A stretch of 64,000 nt of DNA, taken from contig CM072160.1 of NCBI GenBank assembly GCA_036850595.1, positions 10,271,906 to 10,335,905 on the forward strand. The letters run 5' to 3'. How positions within the stretch are numbered: the first letter of the stretch is position 1; every line of letters begins with the position of its first letter. Below the pieces are notes generated by a model. The model was given only the letters and a program-made list of their open reading frames with translations, had not been told where the DNA came from and made no database searches. This document shows, one piece after another, positions 14,475 through 26,600 of the stretch. A program made the translations under genes and the position numbers. This DNA is from Rhyacichthys aspro (taxonomy: Eukaryota > Chordata > Actinopteri > Gobiiformes > Rhyacichthyidae).

Positions 14475-17400
14475 TGAGGGCGTCTTCAAGTGTCCAGAAG
14501 ACCAGCTGCCATTGGACTACGCCAAGGTATGATTATACTCACTGCCACTGACTCAAAGATAATAAAGCTTTAATGAAGTCAAAGTTTAAATTAAACTTCC
14601 AATGCCAATGAATAATTAAGCGGAGATATCTCAGCATATTAAGTCTCTAAATGGACAAACTGTGAAATAATTGTAGGTTACTGTTGGAACAATGAAATAA
14701 AATAAAACCCAAAAATACAGTAAGTATATCCGGTGGTATCCAAACTGTCCTATTTGTTGCCTGGAGGGAAAATGATAATGACTAACTGTGTTCAAAGTCA
14801 GAGGATAGCTGTCCCTGTTGTAAAGCAAGGGGCTGCAAAACAAGGATAGGAGTGCCATTGTGAACTGTGCATCACGGAGTTTAAAAATCCCCACCATCAG
14901 GAAAGATCATTACTGTTGCTGCTTTTCATATGTGCTGATAGCAGAGAGTCAGGCGGCTCTATAGAAATCCCCCCATTGCCATTTGCTTAGCTTCTGTTGG
15001 GTTTGGAGCAGTTAAACCAGACGCCTGTCAGACTTTGTTGTTTACTAAGCAGCTCACCCTGCACTTGTGTTCTGTTGCCAGTGTTGTCGAAGTGCTCATT
15101 GTTCATCGGGAAACACAAGCTTACAATGACAGGACTAGACTAGTGCTGCAGTCATTAAAGCGCTGTAGAGTGTGGTAGTGCTACTCTGGGACTGGGACTG
15201 ACAATAGCTGAAGCACACTTCATAAAATCTGAAGTAAGTGCCCCAAAGAGCTTAACCCCCCTGATCTGCTGGGGACTAAGTTATTAAAAGGTCATTATTG
15301 CTGTCCCGCTGCAGATTCCAAGACTAGAACAATGAAAGAGTGTTTCAGTTTGCAGTAGAAGATTTTTTCTCTCTTTGCCTGCCCTGAAAGAATGTGATTA
15401 TGGCAGCAAAATAGCATTTACTTTTGCTGTGATTATACAGTGCAGTAAGCCAAACTTTTAGATCTTTATTTACACAACTTACAAGATTCAAAATGGCTAT
15501 TAGGCCCAACAGGACGACTCTAAAAAGGTGGTGGTTAATGCAAAAACAGGAAGTTAAATGACTCTGTGTTATAACGTAACTGCCTTAGGTGTTATTTGAA
15601 TAGATTTGCATGTTTGGCTGCAGAGGCACATGAGTAGTCTGCCTTTGAGGGCCGTTAGAGGGCTGTTGTGACATTTTGAGGAAGTGGCTTTTCTTGTTTG
15701 ACCAGTGCTGTTCTCATGTGACAGCATGGAGGATGAAGACGCTTACAGAGCTGTAAATCCTTAGGATGGGGGTGGATTTGGGGTTTGGGCAGAATACTTA
15801 CTCATCCCTATCCCTCAGTGACTACAGAAAGAATAAATGAATGTGTCAAATGTCTCATATCCTTTAACAGAGATTCCTCATCACTGCAGGGGTGACTGAG
15901 GATGGACTGCTCTTGCAATAGACTTTTCAATTGACACATTATTCAGCATGTAGCTAAGGGTTCAACTTTTGTTTATGGCTTTAGATAAAGTGATAAATAA
16001 CACACTTTTGTACTCAAACAGCACTCAAACCTGGACTGAGTTGTTTTTGTATAAGACTATTTTTAACCACTCAAGAGAAAACATTATACTGATTTGTGGC
16101 TAAACATAACTCCAGTCTTCACTTTTATTGTAGCATTTTGAGATTTCTTGTATTTTGGAGGGTTTTTTTTACTTGAGCTTTGAATTTGTTATTTTACATT
16201 TTTGTATTCAATAATATTTATTCACTTATACTCCTTTGATAAATGTGAACATTTAAACTTGATGCACAAAAAAAGGCTACAAAAAGTTCACTCATATATG
16301 GACTCATGTTATTTAAAAATGAGGTGCGATTTTTGTAATGTGGCTCTCATCTTCAGATCTACCCGGACCCTGAGCTAGAGCAGCAGATCTTGGCACTTCC
16401 CATTCGATGCATTCACAGTGAGGAGGGCTGTCGCTGGACGGGCCAAATGAAGCAGCTACAGGTACAGTCCTGGTACCTACTGTGGATATTCACTGTTGTC
16501 CTGACACCAGACTAACACACCAAATCTCTCCCCTCCTGTCCACCTTTAGGGCCACTTCTCCACCTGTGCTTTCAACGTCATCCCCTGCCCGAACCGCTGC
16601 TCCGTGAAGCTGACACGGCGCGACCTGCCCGACCACCTTCAGCACGACTGCCCCAAGCGCAAAGTCAAGTGCGAGTTTTGTGGCAGCGAGTTTACCGGTG
16701 AAGCCTATGAGGTAAACACCAGACATGTTTCTTTTTTTCCCCACAACAACATGTCACCTTGACGTATACCGCACCTGAGTTACAGCGCATAATTTCCATG
16801 TTTATATAAAGAGCTTGTGTCATATGTACTGGCAGACAGACTGAGCCTTTTACACTGCATGTGTTTTTCTCACTGACCTGAGAAAGTAACCTCTTTTTTC
16901 TCAGTAACACCTCAGTTAGTTTAACCCAGCAGCCCCTCCTGTGTTTACATGGTGCCCCCTGTGTACTCAGTGTCAGGGCATAATCCAGCTTTTGGCTTTC
17001 ACAGTGCAATTACACACTAATGTTTAGACTTTCTGGCTATAACTATATAATACAAAGCACATCTCAATAAAAACACAAAGAGACCTTTTTGTTTAGTAAT
17101 GTCATGGATTAAGTTCTAATGATGTGACACTGTTTTATCCCAGAACCACCAGGGTGTGTGTCCCCAGGAGAGCGTTTACTGTGAGAACAAATGCGGAGCA
17201 AGGATGATGCGTCGTCTGCTATCCCAGCACAGCATGGCAGAGTGTCCCAAACGCACACAGCCCTGCAAATATTGTGGCAAAGAGTTTGTCTATGACACAA
17301 TCCAGGTCAGTGTGTAACACTGACATTTGTGGATTTTTAGATTTTTACAATGAACAGGTCCTATTAAGTAAACATTGTTAGTCATTTTATTTTATTGGTT

Positions 17401-19019
17401 TAGGTGTTGTTTCCCAAGTCATATCTAATTAATATTGTTATATGTGCCTTCTCTTATTTATTTTGATATATTTTTACAAGTGTTATCTAGGGGCTCTTTG
17501 TGTGTATCCTTTAAAAAGTTTAATCTCTTTTTATCAGTCATGCTGCCTGTCACATTAACATTGTCGTTTATTTACAGAACCATCAGTATCACTGCCCTCG
17601 TTTCCCAGTCCAGTGTCCGAACCAGTGCGGCACCCCCAACATCGCCCGTGAGGATCTGGCCAATCACGTAAAGGACAATTGTGGCAGTGCACTGGTCTTG
17701 TGCCCATTTAAAGACGCTGGCTGCAAACACCGGGTAAGACCACACTTTAAAACCATTGTTGTGATATTAATGCATTGTCAGTTTTGTTTGTCCGCCTTGT
17801 TTAGATGCTCTTCCATTGTTTAGATGCTCTTCCATCTAAACTGTGTAATATTTCTTACTCTTCAGGTTCATAGACATGATTATTTCTTAAGCATTTAGCA
17901 CTGCTCTGCCTGTAGCCTCTATTTTAATGAGAGCAACACTATTCTGACATGCATTTCTGTCTATTTTTGTATCTGACGTCAATTTGATTAAAAAAAAAAA
18001 AAATGTGTTGAAACAGCAGATGAGTTTCTTACTCCGTGTTGTCGGCTGTGCACATTTACAGATGGTCTGGCAGGAAGCTTTAGCTACAAGCACTGACTAT
18101 TTAAATATAATTATAATGTGCAGAGACTGTGTGTGTTTGTAATAGTGAAGAAAATAAGTGACGTGATTGGCTGAAGGTGACAGCTTTGTATTGAAGTGAG
18201 AGGCCTTTAGGATCAAAAAGTTGACATACTTACATTTTTCAAAAGATTTGACAGAATTTTTGACAGAAATAATGATGAATGAATATGTAATAGATTATAT
18301 AATTACAATACATACCTTGATTAAAATAGGAAATGTACTTGCACTGCATTCATCAGCTTCTAAATTTTGGCTCTGTTTTTGTGCAGTGCCCTAAGTTAGC
18401 GATTGGCCGTCACCTGGAAGACACCACTAAGTCCCATCTGACAATGATGTGTAACTTGGTTGGGCGACAGCGGCAGGAGATCCTGGAGCTGCGGAGAGAG
18501 ATGGAGGAGCTGTCCGTGAGCCACGACGGCGTCCTCATCTGGAAACTCAATGACTATTCCCGCAAACTGCAGGAAGCCAAGCTGAGGAGCAACCACGAGT
18601 TCTTCAGCCCACCGTTCTACACCCATCGCTACGGCTACAAGCTGCAGGTTTCGGCATTTCTGAACGGAAACGGCAGCGGCGAGGGCTCCCACCTGTCTGT
18701 CTACATCCGAGTGTTGCCAGGAGAGTATGACAACCTCCTAGAGTGGCCCTTCTCCTACAAGGTGACTTTCTCGATCTTAGACCAGAGTGACCCGTCTCTT
18801 TCCAAACCGCAGCATATCACCGAAACATTCAACCCCGACCCCAACTGGAAAAACTTCCAGAAGCCATGCAGCAATCGCAATTCGATGGACGAGAGCACCC
18901 TGGGCTTTGGCTATCCGAAGTTCATCTCTCACGAAGAGATCAAGAAGAGGAACTACATTCGAGACAACTGCATCTTCATCAAGGCTTCAATTGAGATTCC
19001 TCAGAAGATAATGGCTTAA
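14475..19019 (+). CDS. traf4: TRAF4, TNF receptor-associated factor 4 (exons 2-7, 5' partial)
   Basis: Coding exons are 14475-14526, 16357-16461, 16550-16711, 17144-17305, 17578-17733 and 18387-19019 (TAA). All are bounded by AG/GT, and all internal junctions keep frame. They encode 422 residues; with the missing first exon of about 48 residues this equals the 470 aa of human TRAF4. The first exon segment gives the end of the RING region (EGVFKCPEDQLPLDYAK). The next exons give the Cys/His-rich TRAF-type zinc fingers, with repeats such as CPNRC, CEFCG, CENKCG and CPNQCG. The last exon holds a short coiled coil (RQRQEILELRREMEEL) and the MATH/TRAF-C domain from DGVLIWKL to the end. The family are cytoplasmic and junctional adaptors with RING E3 activity acting in TGF-beta/nodal, neurotrophin-receptor and cell-polarity signalling. 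The a/b paralogue cannot be settled from this window alone. Confidence 0.97.
17798..17838. repeat. Short tandem duplication in traf4 intron
   Basis: A unit of about 19 bp reading TGTTTAGATGCTCTTCCAT occurs twice back to back inside the last traf4 intron. The second copy runs on into CTAAAC, the reverse complement of the unit's own GTTTAG. It looks like a simple slippage or duplication event. Confidence 0.8.
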
Positions 19020-20605
19020 GATCTTCATTTTTGTGCATGAAGGAGAAACAGACGACACCTAACCTTTTGGACTCTCTTACCCTTTAGACTGTCTCTGCCC
19101 TCCTTGGAGCTTGGAGCAAAAGGCTGGCTATGACTCAAAGGACCTTGATGTATATCACAGAGAGAAAGTGTTTGGTCTGGAAAACCATCACACTCTGCTG
19201 TTTCATTTGTTTTATCTTTGTTGACTTTTATTACAGTCTACAATGAAAAAAAAAACGCCTTGGAAATCAACCAGTGCCTAGAGAGTTTATCTTAAGTTAT
19301 GTTTTTTGTTTAATCTGCAGTACTAATGTTATTGGATTTATGGCTCAGAGGTATAAAGAGGCTTCTCGGCTTCTGCACTTAAAGAACAAGAAGGGTTCAA
19401 CTCAAGCCCAGCTGCCTTTTGTTTACATGCTCATACGCTATCCTCCTACTAATCCTTTAACACACACAAACCCTTGGTGTTTAGCCGTGAAACAACTCTC
19501 TGAATATCTTTTGGACCTGCTAAAACAAACTAAAAATAAATAAATAAATAAAAAAGCTACAACCACTTCCTGATAATTCCACCTGTTAACAAACCCACAC
19601 TTTATCTGTTGTGGAGTTGGCCAATAGACGAGAAGCATATTGAGTTGCCGTTCGTATTGAGAGTCGGCAAAGAGGCCAGATGTGTCAGAGAACATGTGCA
19701 TTTAACAGTGAAGGAAAAGCCATGTGGCCTTTTTATATCCAGCGTTTGTCTTCGCATGAAGGCGAGGGGTGAGCAGGCCAATGTTTAAACACCTGCATGC
19801 TTCATGTGCTACCACCTGGACCACGTTTTTGTACTGTAACCTGTATTCTTGAAATCTTCTCAAATTCATAGCTGTATTTCTTCTCTTCTTTTTGTCCTAA
19901 AGAGAAAAGTTTTTTATGTTGTTTGTTTTATATAAATGTGAATAGTTTATTACCTTGAAAAGATTTTGGATCTGAGTACTTACGACTGTTTGATTTTGTG
20001 GAGGGCGCGAGCAGGCTGTTATGAAAAGATGCTTGATGACACGGTCTCTGCAAATATGTGGGTGTCTCAGGACTCTCTGCAACTTTGTTTGTTACCATGG
20101 TCACCAATGTCTCCGTTACGCTCGGCACATGGAGGACCGGCGTGGTGCAGTTAAATGACAGCAGCCCTGGATCGCACCTGGACAAGGACAGTGTGATGAT
20201 ATATGTGAATATTATGTACAAACGCAGAAGCACATTCTGTCTTTTATTCCTGATTTCTTGTCATAATACCAGCCGATATTTTACAGTGATTTAAAGTGCA
20301 GAGATTAAAAAAAACTTTTTGTAAGATGCTGTATTTTTAAAAATGCTTAGCTGTTTTATACCAACACTTTTTTGTTTTGTTGGAGAGTCGGGTTGACATT
20401 GGGAATTTTCAAAACCCTTTAGTCTCTTTGTCTGTGTGGTTTGAGCCTCACTTATGGTATTCTGTCTGTATTATTTCCTCTAAAAAGTATTTATTTTAAG
20501 GGGCCATCTTGTGAGATTGAACAGATGGCAATAATGTTTTAATATGTTGATTGAGGAGTGCTTGTCAGTTTCTTAACTGAAATAAAATACCATATATTAT
20601 AATTT
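19020..20605 (+). other. traf4: traf4 3' UTR (predicted)
   Basis: The 1.6 kb after the TAA stop is AT-rich and noncoding. Two polyadenylation zones are visible. A run of overlapping AATAAA hexamers lies at 19535-19552 (TAAATAAATAAATA), and a single AATAAA lies at 20581-20586. The 3' end near 20605 assumes the distal signal is used; use of the proximal cluster would give a UTR of about 0.55 kb. Transcript data are needed to choose. Confidence 0.55.
20581..20586 (+). terminator. Candidate distal polyadenylation signal of traf4 (AATAAA)
   Basis: A canonical AATAAA hexamer is followed within about 40 bp by T/G-containing sequence (TTTCTTGCC, TTTCTTGTAC), a normal downstream element arrangement. 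It is the last canonical signal before sequence without gene features. Confidence 0.5.
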
Positions 20606-23600
20606 CTTGCCAACATGTTTCTTGTACAGCAGTGTTAAACAACTACATTCTGTTCATCTCATTCAAAAAACATGTAAGAAAACAGCAAAATGCCATATAA
20701 TGTGCAAATTTATGGCTTTCATTTGCTATAAATGTCTATAGCTTTTATCTGGGGTCCAACTCTCAGCCTTGCAGTATGTTGCCAGTGCATTTTCCTTACT
20801 CAAGTATTTAATTGGCCACTTCAGATAACAGGTGTTTCATTCAGTCTGAAAAATAGACATGGCAGTCACATCATTCATTGACTAATGTCATAATGAAGGT
20901 CAAGAAAGTCAAAATGTACTATTACTGAATTCCTAAATGTATGTGTAAATTATCAATGAAATATACTGCCATTATTCATTCTTATGAGACCTAAAGCCCC
21001 AAATAAACTCTGACAGAGAGAAGTGGGGATGTAAAGCAGGAGTTAAAGGGACATTGTCAAGAGTTTTCCAATGTGTTTAAATTATTGCTTTTGTTTAAAC
21101 TTAATTAATGGCCCTAGAGCTTGAAAACATCCCAAAATCCATTGTCACTTTCCCATAAGCAAATAGCAATCTGACCCATTATCGCCTTTGTTGATGTAAG
21201 TTGAAGGCAATTGTCCCTGTTTTGGCACTTTTGTGCCGGGGTTTCACCGACGAGAAGAAGCAGAAAAGAGAAGGCAGACACTGAATAAGTTGAAGCTATG
21301 GCTGCAGTTAGCATTAGTTTGCAGCTGATGTCACTTTACCAGGGATTATTAAGTGAATAAATTAGCTTGAATTGTTAAAGTAACTGAGAGATCCCTTAAG
21401 AGGACAGTCCTGTTGTGTACTTACGTCTATCGGTGTAATATCAATTCAATATGCCACACATCTGTTTTTAAAATTCAATTATGTTTCATATGAAATATAT
21501 TTATTTAAGACCAACAAACAAAACCATAATAAAAGTATTCAAATCAGTTAGTGTAGAGTATTGATGTATCAATGTGTCCACTGTGAGTGTTGAGCTCCTC
21601 TGGTCAGGACAGGATGGCCCCCTCTGTCATGCTCCAGATGAATACAGAGGTTTCATAGTCAAATTTTCAAGCCTCAAACTTTCCTGGCACTGGGCGTACA
21701 CAGCAAGCCTGTGCCGCTGTAGGCCGATGCACAGTGAAAAATAGTAACAGCTAATTACACGTTTGTGGCGCTGCATGTTCCCATGAAGAGCAGAGTCACG
21801 TGCAGCTCACAGCACTGCACTTTGGCTTCACTCGCTTTGATACGACCCCTGGCTCTCCTGGACAATGATTTACAGGTTGACTCATGTTTTCAAACTCACT
21901 CACTCGCGTCTATCAGCCAAACCTTGGTCAAAGGACGGAGGCTGAAAGTCAGATGCCAGTCGGGTGAGACAAGAAAGAGAATGGGGAAAAGAGGGAGGAG
22001 GCGGCTAGAACAGGACCCAACCCATGAGGCTTTCCTCACTCATAAAAAATAACACATCAAAGGCACACTGTGGTTTATAAAGCAGTGCCATGCTGTCCTC
22101 CCTCATGCTCAAGTTAAACAATTCAGCAGCGGCACAGGAACAGAGCCAGCGTGGTACAATAGTGTGTCCTACAGCTGGGGAAAAACTCCCACGAGCACCA
22201 GTAAACTTCTGAGCTCACAACCCACACACGAGTCAATGTTCAGACAGGACGAATTCTTTCAGTTGTACATTTTAGAGCCATAAAGGTCCATAGTTTCCCA
22301 TAGTCACTGTGTAAAAGGGTTGAACACCATTTATACTCTATTAACTCTATTACAGTTTACTTTATATTAAACAAGGTGTCATAGTTATTTGGGTAAAAAA
22401 AAAAAAAGGGTTCATTGCCCAAAATAACCAGCTGTTAATTTACTCTGTTTATGGGTCAAGTATTCCACAAGCTGAAGGTCTCCTGTCCTTGTGCTCTTTG
22501 CAGTTGAAAATAATAAGCCCATGATAAGGTTGTCTGAGCTCAGTGACCTCACTCTCTCCATGTTCCACTGCAGATGAAGGATTTGTTCAATAAAACGCAG
22601 AAAGCCACTCATAGATCCATTGATTTATGCGCACACTTTGATGTATTCCTGCACAGGCAGTGATTGATAGTTTTCATCTCTTTTTAAAGCGGCCAACTGA
22701 GCGCAGAAGCAGCAACCTGGGGTCAAAGGTCAGCTCCTCTGTGGCTACTTGCTTGTGTGATGCAGCTGGGCCCGGATCAATGGCTGACCTGGACTGCTGG
22801 TACAAACAGCTCTGGGGGAAATGACTGGAGGTGTTCTGAGGCCATTCACTCCCCCGCACACTTCAAAATACATCTGATTGATCCTAATACTGACTTAAAT
22901 ACTCAGTGTGTGATACTGAAACACACTGTTTATTCAGCACTACTATTAGTACTACTACGTCTAGCACCACCACACAAGAATACATTTTAACCACAGAGTG
23001 TAAAACAGAGGAGGTCATGGCTCCCAAGTTTTTAATTTATTTGTGAGTAAATCCAGAGCAGTGGATTTGAAGCTTTTCACTCCAAAAAATGAAAATAGGA
23101 AGAAGCAGAGTGATGTGAGACAGGTAGAGCTGAAGAAAGCACTGTTAAATAAATGAAGGACTTGGACTTTGACTTGTCTTGTAACCACTACACATTTTTC
23201 TGGCATGTTTAGAGACCTGAAACTGACCTAAAACTGAACATGTTTCTGTTTGGCCTTATCTATGCATTAGAATTGATAGTAGTCTTACTTTAAAGCCCTT
23301 TAAGTCCATCATGTGATTTGTGGTGTGCCCCAAACAGTCAAAGGAGGACTCTCTGCCAACACAATGACACATCGAGGAGAGCAGCAAAGATCATAAAATC
23401 AAGCAATAAACTTTTAGGAGTGAAATGAGATATCTTTTAAACAATTAGACAGAATTTCATCTTTATAGGAAAACACATATCAAACACTCAAGGGGGACAG
23501 CTTAATTAAGTCTTACAGCATGTCTGGCAGGGATAGTTAACTTTCTTACATTGTGTGCACAGTGCATGAAGTTTAATGGGAGAACTATGAGAATTTACCT

Positions 23601-26600
23601 GACAATCAACACCCACCAGAATTAGCTTGATCTTAGATTGAACCATTGCCACCACAGAGACCTCTCACTTCTAAACTACATGTTTGTTGTGCTTATGGAT
23701 TTAAAACTCTTTGGCCTGAAGTCCAGTAGATAATCTTAACCCTTGCCTTTAGCCCATAAGTAATGGATTTCTGTGGCTTCTACCGTGCTACACATAATCT
23801 GTCTGCATGCTGAGAGGCCACATGGCATAGATACAGTACATGAGCGCAGAAAATTACTTTAACTGGGAATTCTATCATCTTTTGGCCTACTTTTGACTTA
23901 AATTTCATGTAGCTCTATATGTTTAACCTTGGTAGCACCAGACTGAGGCTGGCAGCTAAATGTGCGTCTCATCCGAAGATGAGAGTCCGTTTTATTAGAG
24001 GTACAGTAAAGCTATTAAATTAACATCTTCTGTGATCTGTTCACATACAAGTTTAGTGACCTGTAATAGTGCATCACTTTACTCCATTTTTAGAGATGTT
24101 GTTGGTGTATGGTGTTAAATATGACTTGGTCATAATACAAGTAAATAAAGAAAATACATTTTGGAGCCGCAATATAAATATTAAAAAAATCTGTAAATTG
24201 ATATTTGTTTTATCTGTTTTGTTTTGATTACTTTTTTTAAAGGTCTGTAATCCATGCCAGGTTTTTGAAGATTAGAATCTTGTTGACCATCTGACTTCCT
24301 GTCCCTGTTAGACTGTAAGACAATATGTAGGCCTTTAAGCGTAATGTGCTTTGGTGAGTATAGTATGAGCCATTTCAGACCCAAGAGAACCTCTCATCAT
24401 CACATCTATTTATTTTATTTTTCTGTATCTTGAGTTCTTTTTATTTTACAGTGCATCTGAATTTTGTTGTATATCCTTGTTCAGTGACAGTAAAGACTCT
24501 TATCTTGTTCTTGCTGTTCTATTAACTAAATGCTCACTGTCACATTTGCAATAATCACAAGTCAATCATTCTATATTTTTTGGTGTCCAAGCAGATAGCA
24601 TGCAAGTATGTAGACTTCTAATACAGTGCTGTACTCTTGGAGTAATGCCCTGCAGTGGCAATGTCACACTCCTGTCAGGCTCAGTTTAATCCTATTACAA
24701 CCACTTTCATCATCACCAAGATATCTAGATTAAATTTCCCGTGTCAACAGCGATTATAGCAGGAGGCGAATGGGATTGCTGAAGCATCAGGACAGCCAGA
24801 TGCAACTGGAAGTGATCAGTAATAGTTTAGTATGGATTATAAAGCTCAACACTGGCCTTGTTGCAGAACAAACGGTCATTAAATGCCTTTCAGTAAACTA
24901 AATGTTCCCAACAAATAAAGACTAAATCATATCTATTGAATGTCAGATGACAGAGCAAAGAGAGAAAATCTTAAGCAGATGGATTGAGCAAGATTATCCC
25001 ATAGACATGGCTTCCCAGTTACTCAGACCGTGACACTGTTTGTGTAATAATGTGAGGAAATAAACAGATTTACTCTCGGTGAAGAAGGTCTCGTCACTGG
25101 GGGTCTAGGTGTGTGTCTGTGTACAGATGTTTGCTGTCACACGGTCAGGGAAGGGTTACTCAAATAAGTGTGGTTTGTCTTTTGACCCAGCTGCACTGAA
25201 ACACACAGCACCACCCACACTTGTCTTAAGGCTGTATTCCCACATCAGTGCTGTGGCTCCAATATCACTGCTTCCCCCACAAGCATCTGCTGTAGGCAAA
25301 GGACGAAGCCTGCCAACGCCTTTGCTCTCAGATGTCTCCCCCAGCTGGAGTTACCGCCCTCATCCTCGGAGATAACCTCCGCTCCTGATGTGGAATATTC
25401 ACTCCTGAGCCTTGTGTTTGCAGGAGCATTACCATCCAGAGGACAAATCTAAAATGCACAGACGTCCCCCTTTGTTGCATTAGAGGTTACCTCATCCTGT
25501 CTCACTATCGGCTGCTTTTTTGGCCATCTGATGGAGACAGAGAGAGGACACTATAAGAGGTAGACTGAAGCCGTTGCCAGGGTGAATGCGCTCAGTTTCT
25601 CCAAGCCGGCCTCTGATAGGCCAGAGCCATGGCTGAGGGGAGGAAATTCTGCCAATTGGAAACAATTGATGTTTTGTTGCCGGGCCAAGCTGTCCTGACA
25701 CAAGGCTGACATTTATTGGCAACCAGTTTGCTCCTCAGACGTAAAAAGGTGCTCTAACCCACACTTATATCTACACAGCATTTTATGACAATTGTGTGCA
25801 TGTTTTGTATATGCACATGATCATTTGTAATTTTAATTAAATGGTTTCTGTTAGTTGGTCAAAATAAAGGAGAGATAAAAGTAGAACTGTAATGTTCATA
25901 ATTTAAGTATTTTGCGGAAGTGTTCCTTTAAATTTTTTGAAAGTGAAAAAAGGTAATTAATCGTGTGTATTCAGATTTAACTGAGTAAAAGTATCATACA
26001 AAATCATTCATATTAAATTTAAATATTATGATTTTATGAAAAATATAAAGTCAAACTTCCCATTACAATGTTTTTATATTTCACATTAAATGTTACTGTT
26101 ACTAATGTAAAAACATTATTGCACAATGTTGAATAATTGATTAGTTCTGCTTCATTAAATCAAGGTTGAATGATTCAAACAGAGCAACAGTTGTATTAAA
26201 CTCTTGTGTGATTTCACGCCATCTGAAGCTGTGGGACGTTTCTGAACTGTACAAAGATGAAAAACAATGAGCTCAGTCTTCTCCACAGAGGCCTCTGTCT
26301 CTTTCCTCTGAGTATTCTTATATTTTATTACCTCTTCATAACACAAGTCTGAGCATGGAAACTTCTTCAGCAGACTCTTTTATTTCTTTCTTTTACAAAG
26401 AAAAGTTGAGGGCCTTTGGATGTGAACTTTAAAGCTTTGTTGCTTCTGTTCCCTTTTCGTGGATCATGATAAAAGAAGGCATTACAAGGCTTTGTGGCAA
26501 ACATCAAAGCTGATCTGAATCTGCGCTTTTAACTCCCAAAACTTTTGCTGACCCGAACAAGAAGCCTGTACTCAAAAATGCAGCCCTATTCTGTTGAGCA

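Noticed and set aside
18396..18692. 98-codon open frame on the - strand
   Set aside because: Antisense to the traf4 last exon; no protein-like features of its own.
25880..26130. AT-rich stretch with phrases such as GAGTAAAAGTATCATACA, recalling degraded hAT-type repeats
   Set aside because: No terminal repeats or target duplication can be found, so it is just as well explained as ordinary AT-rich DNA.
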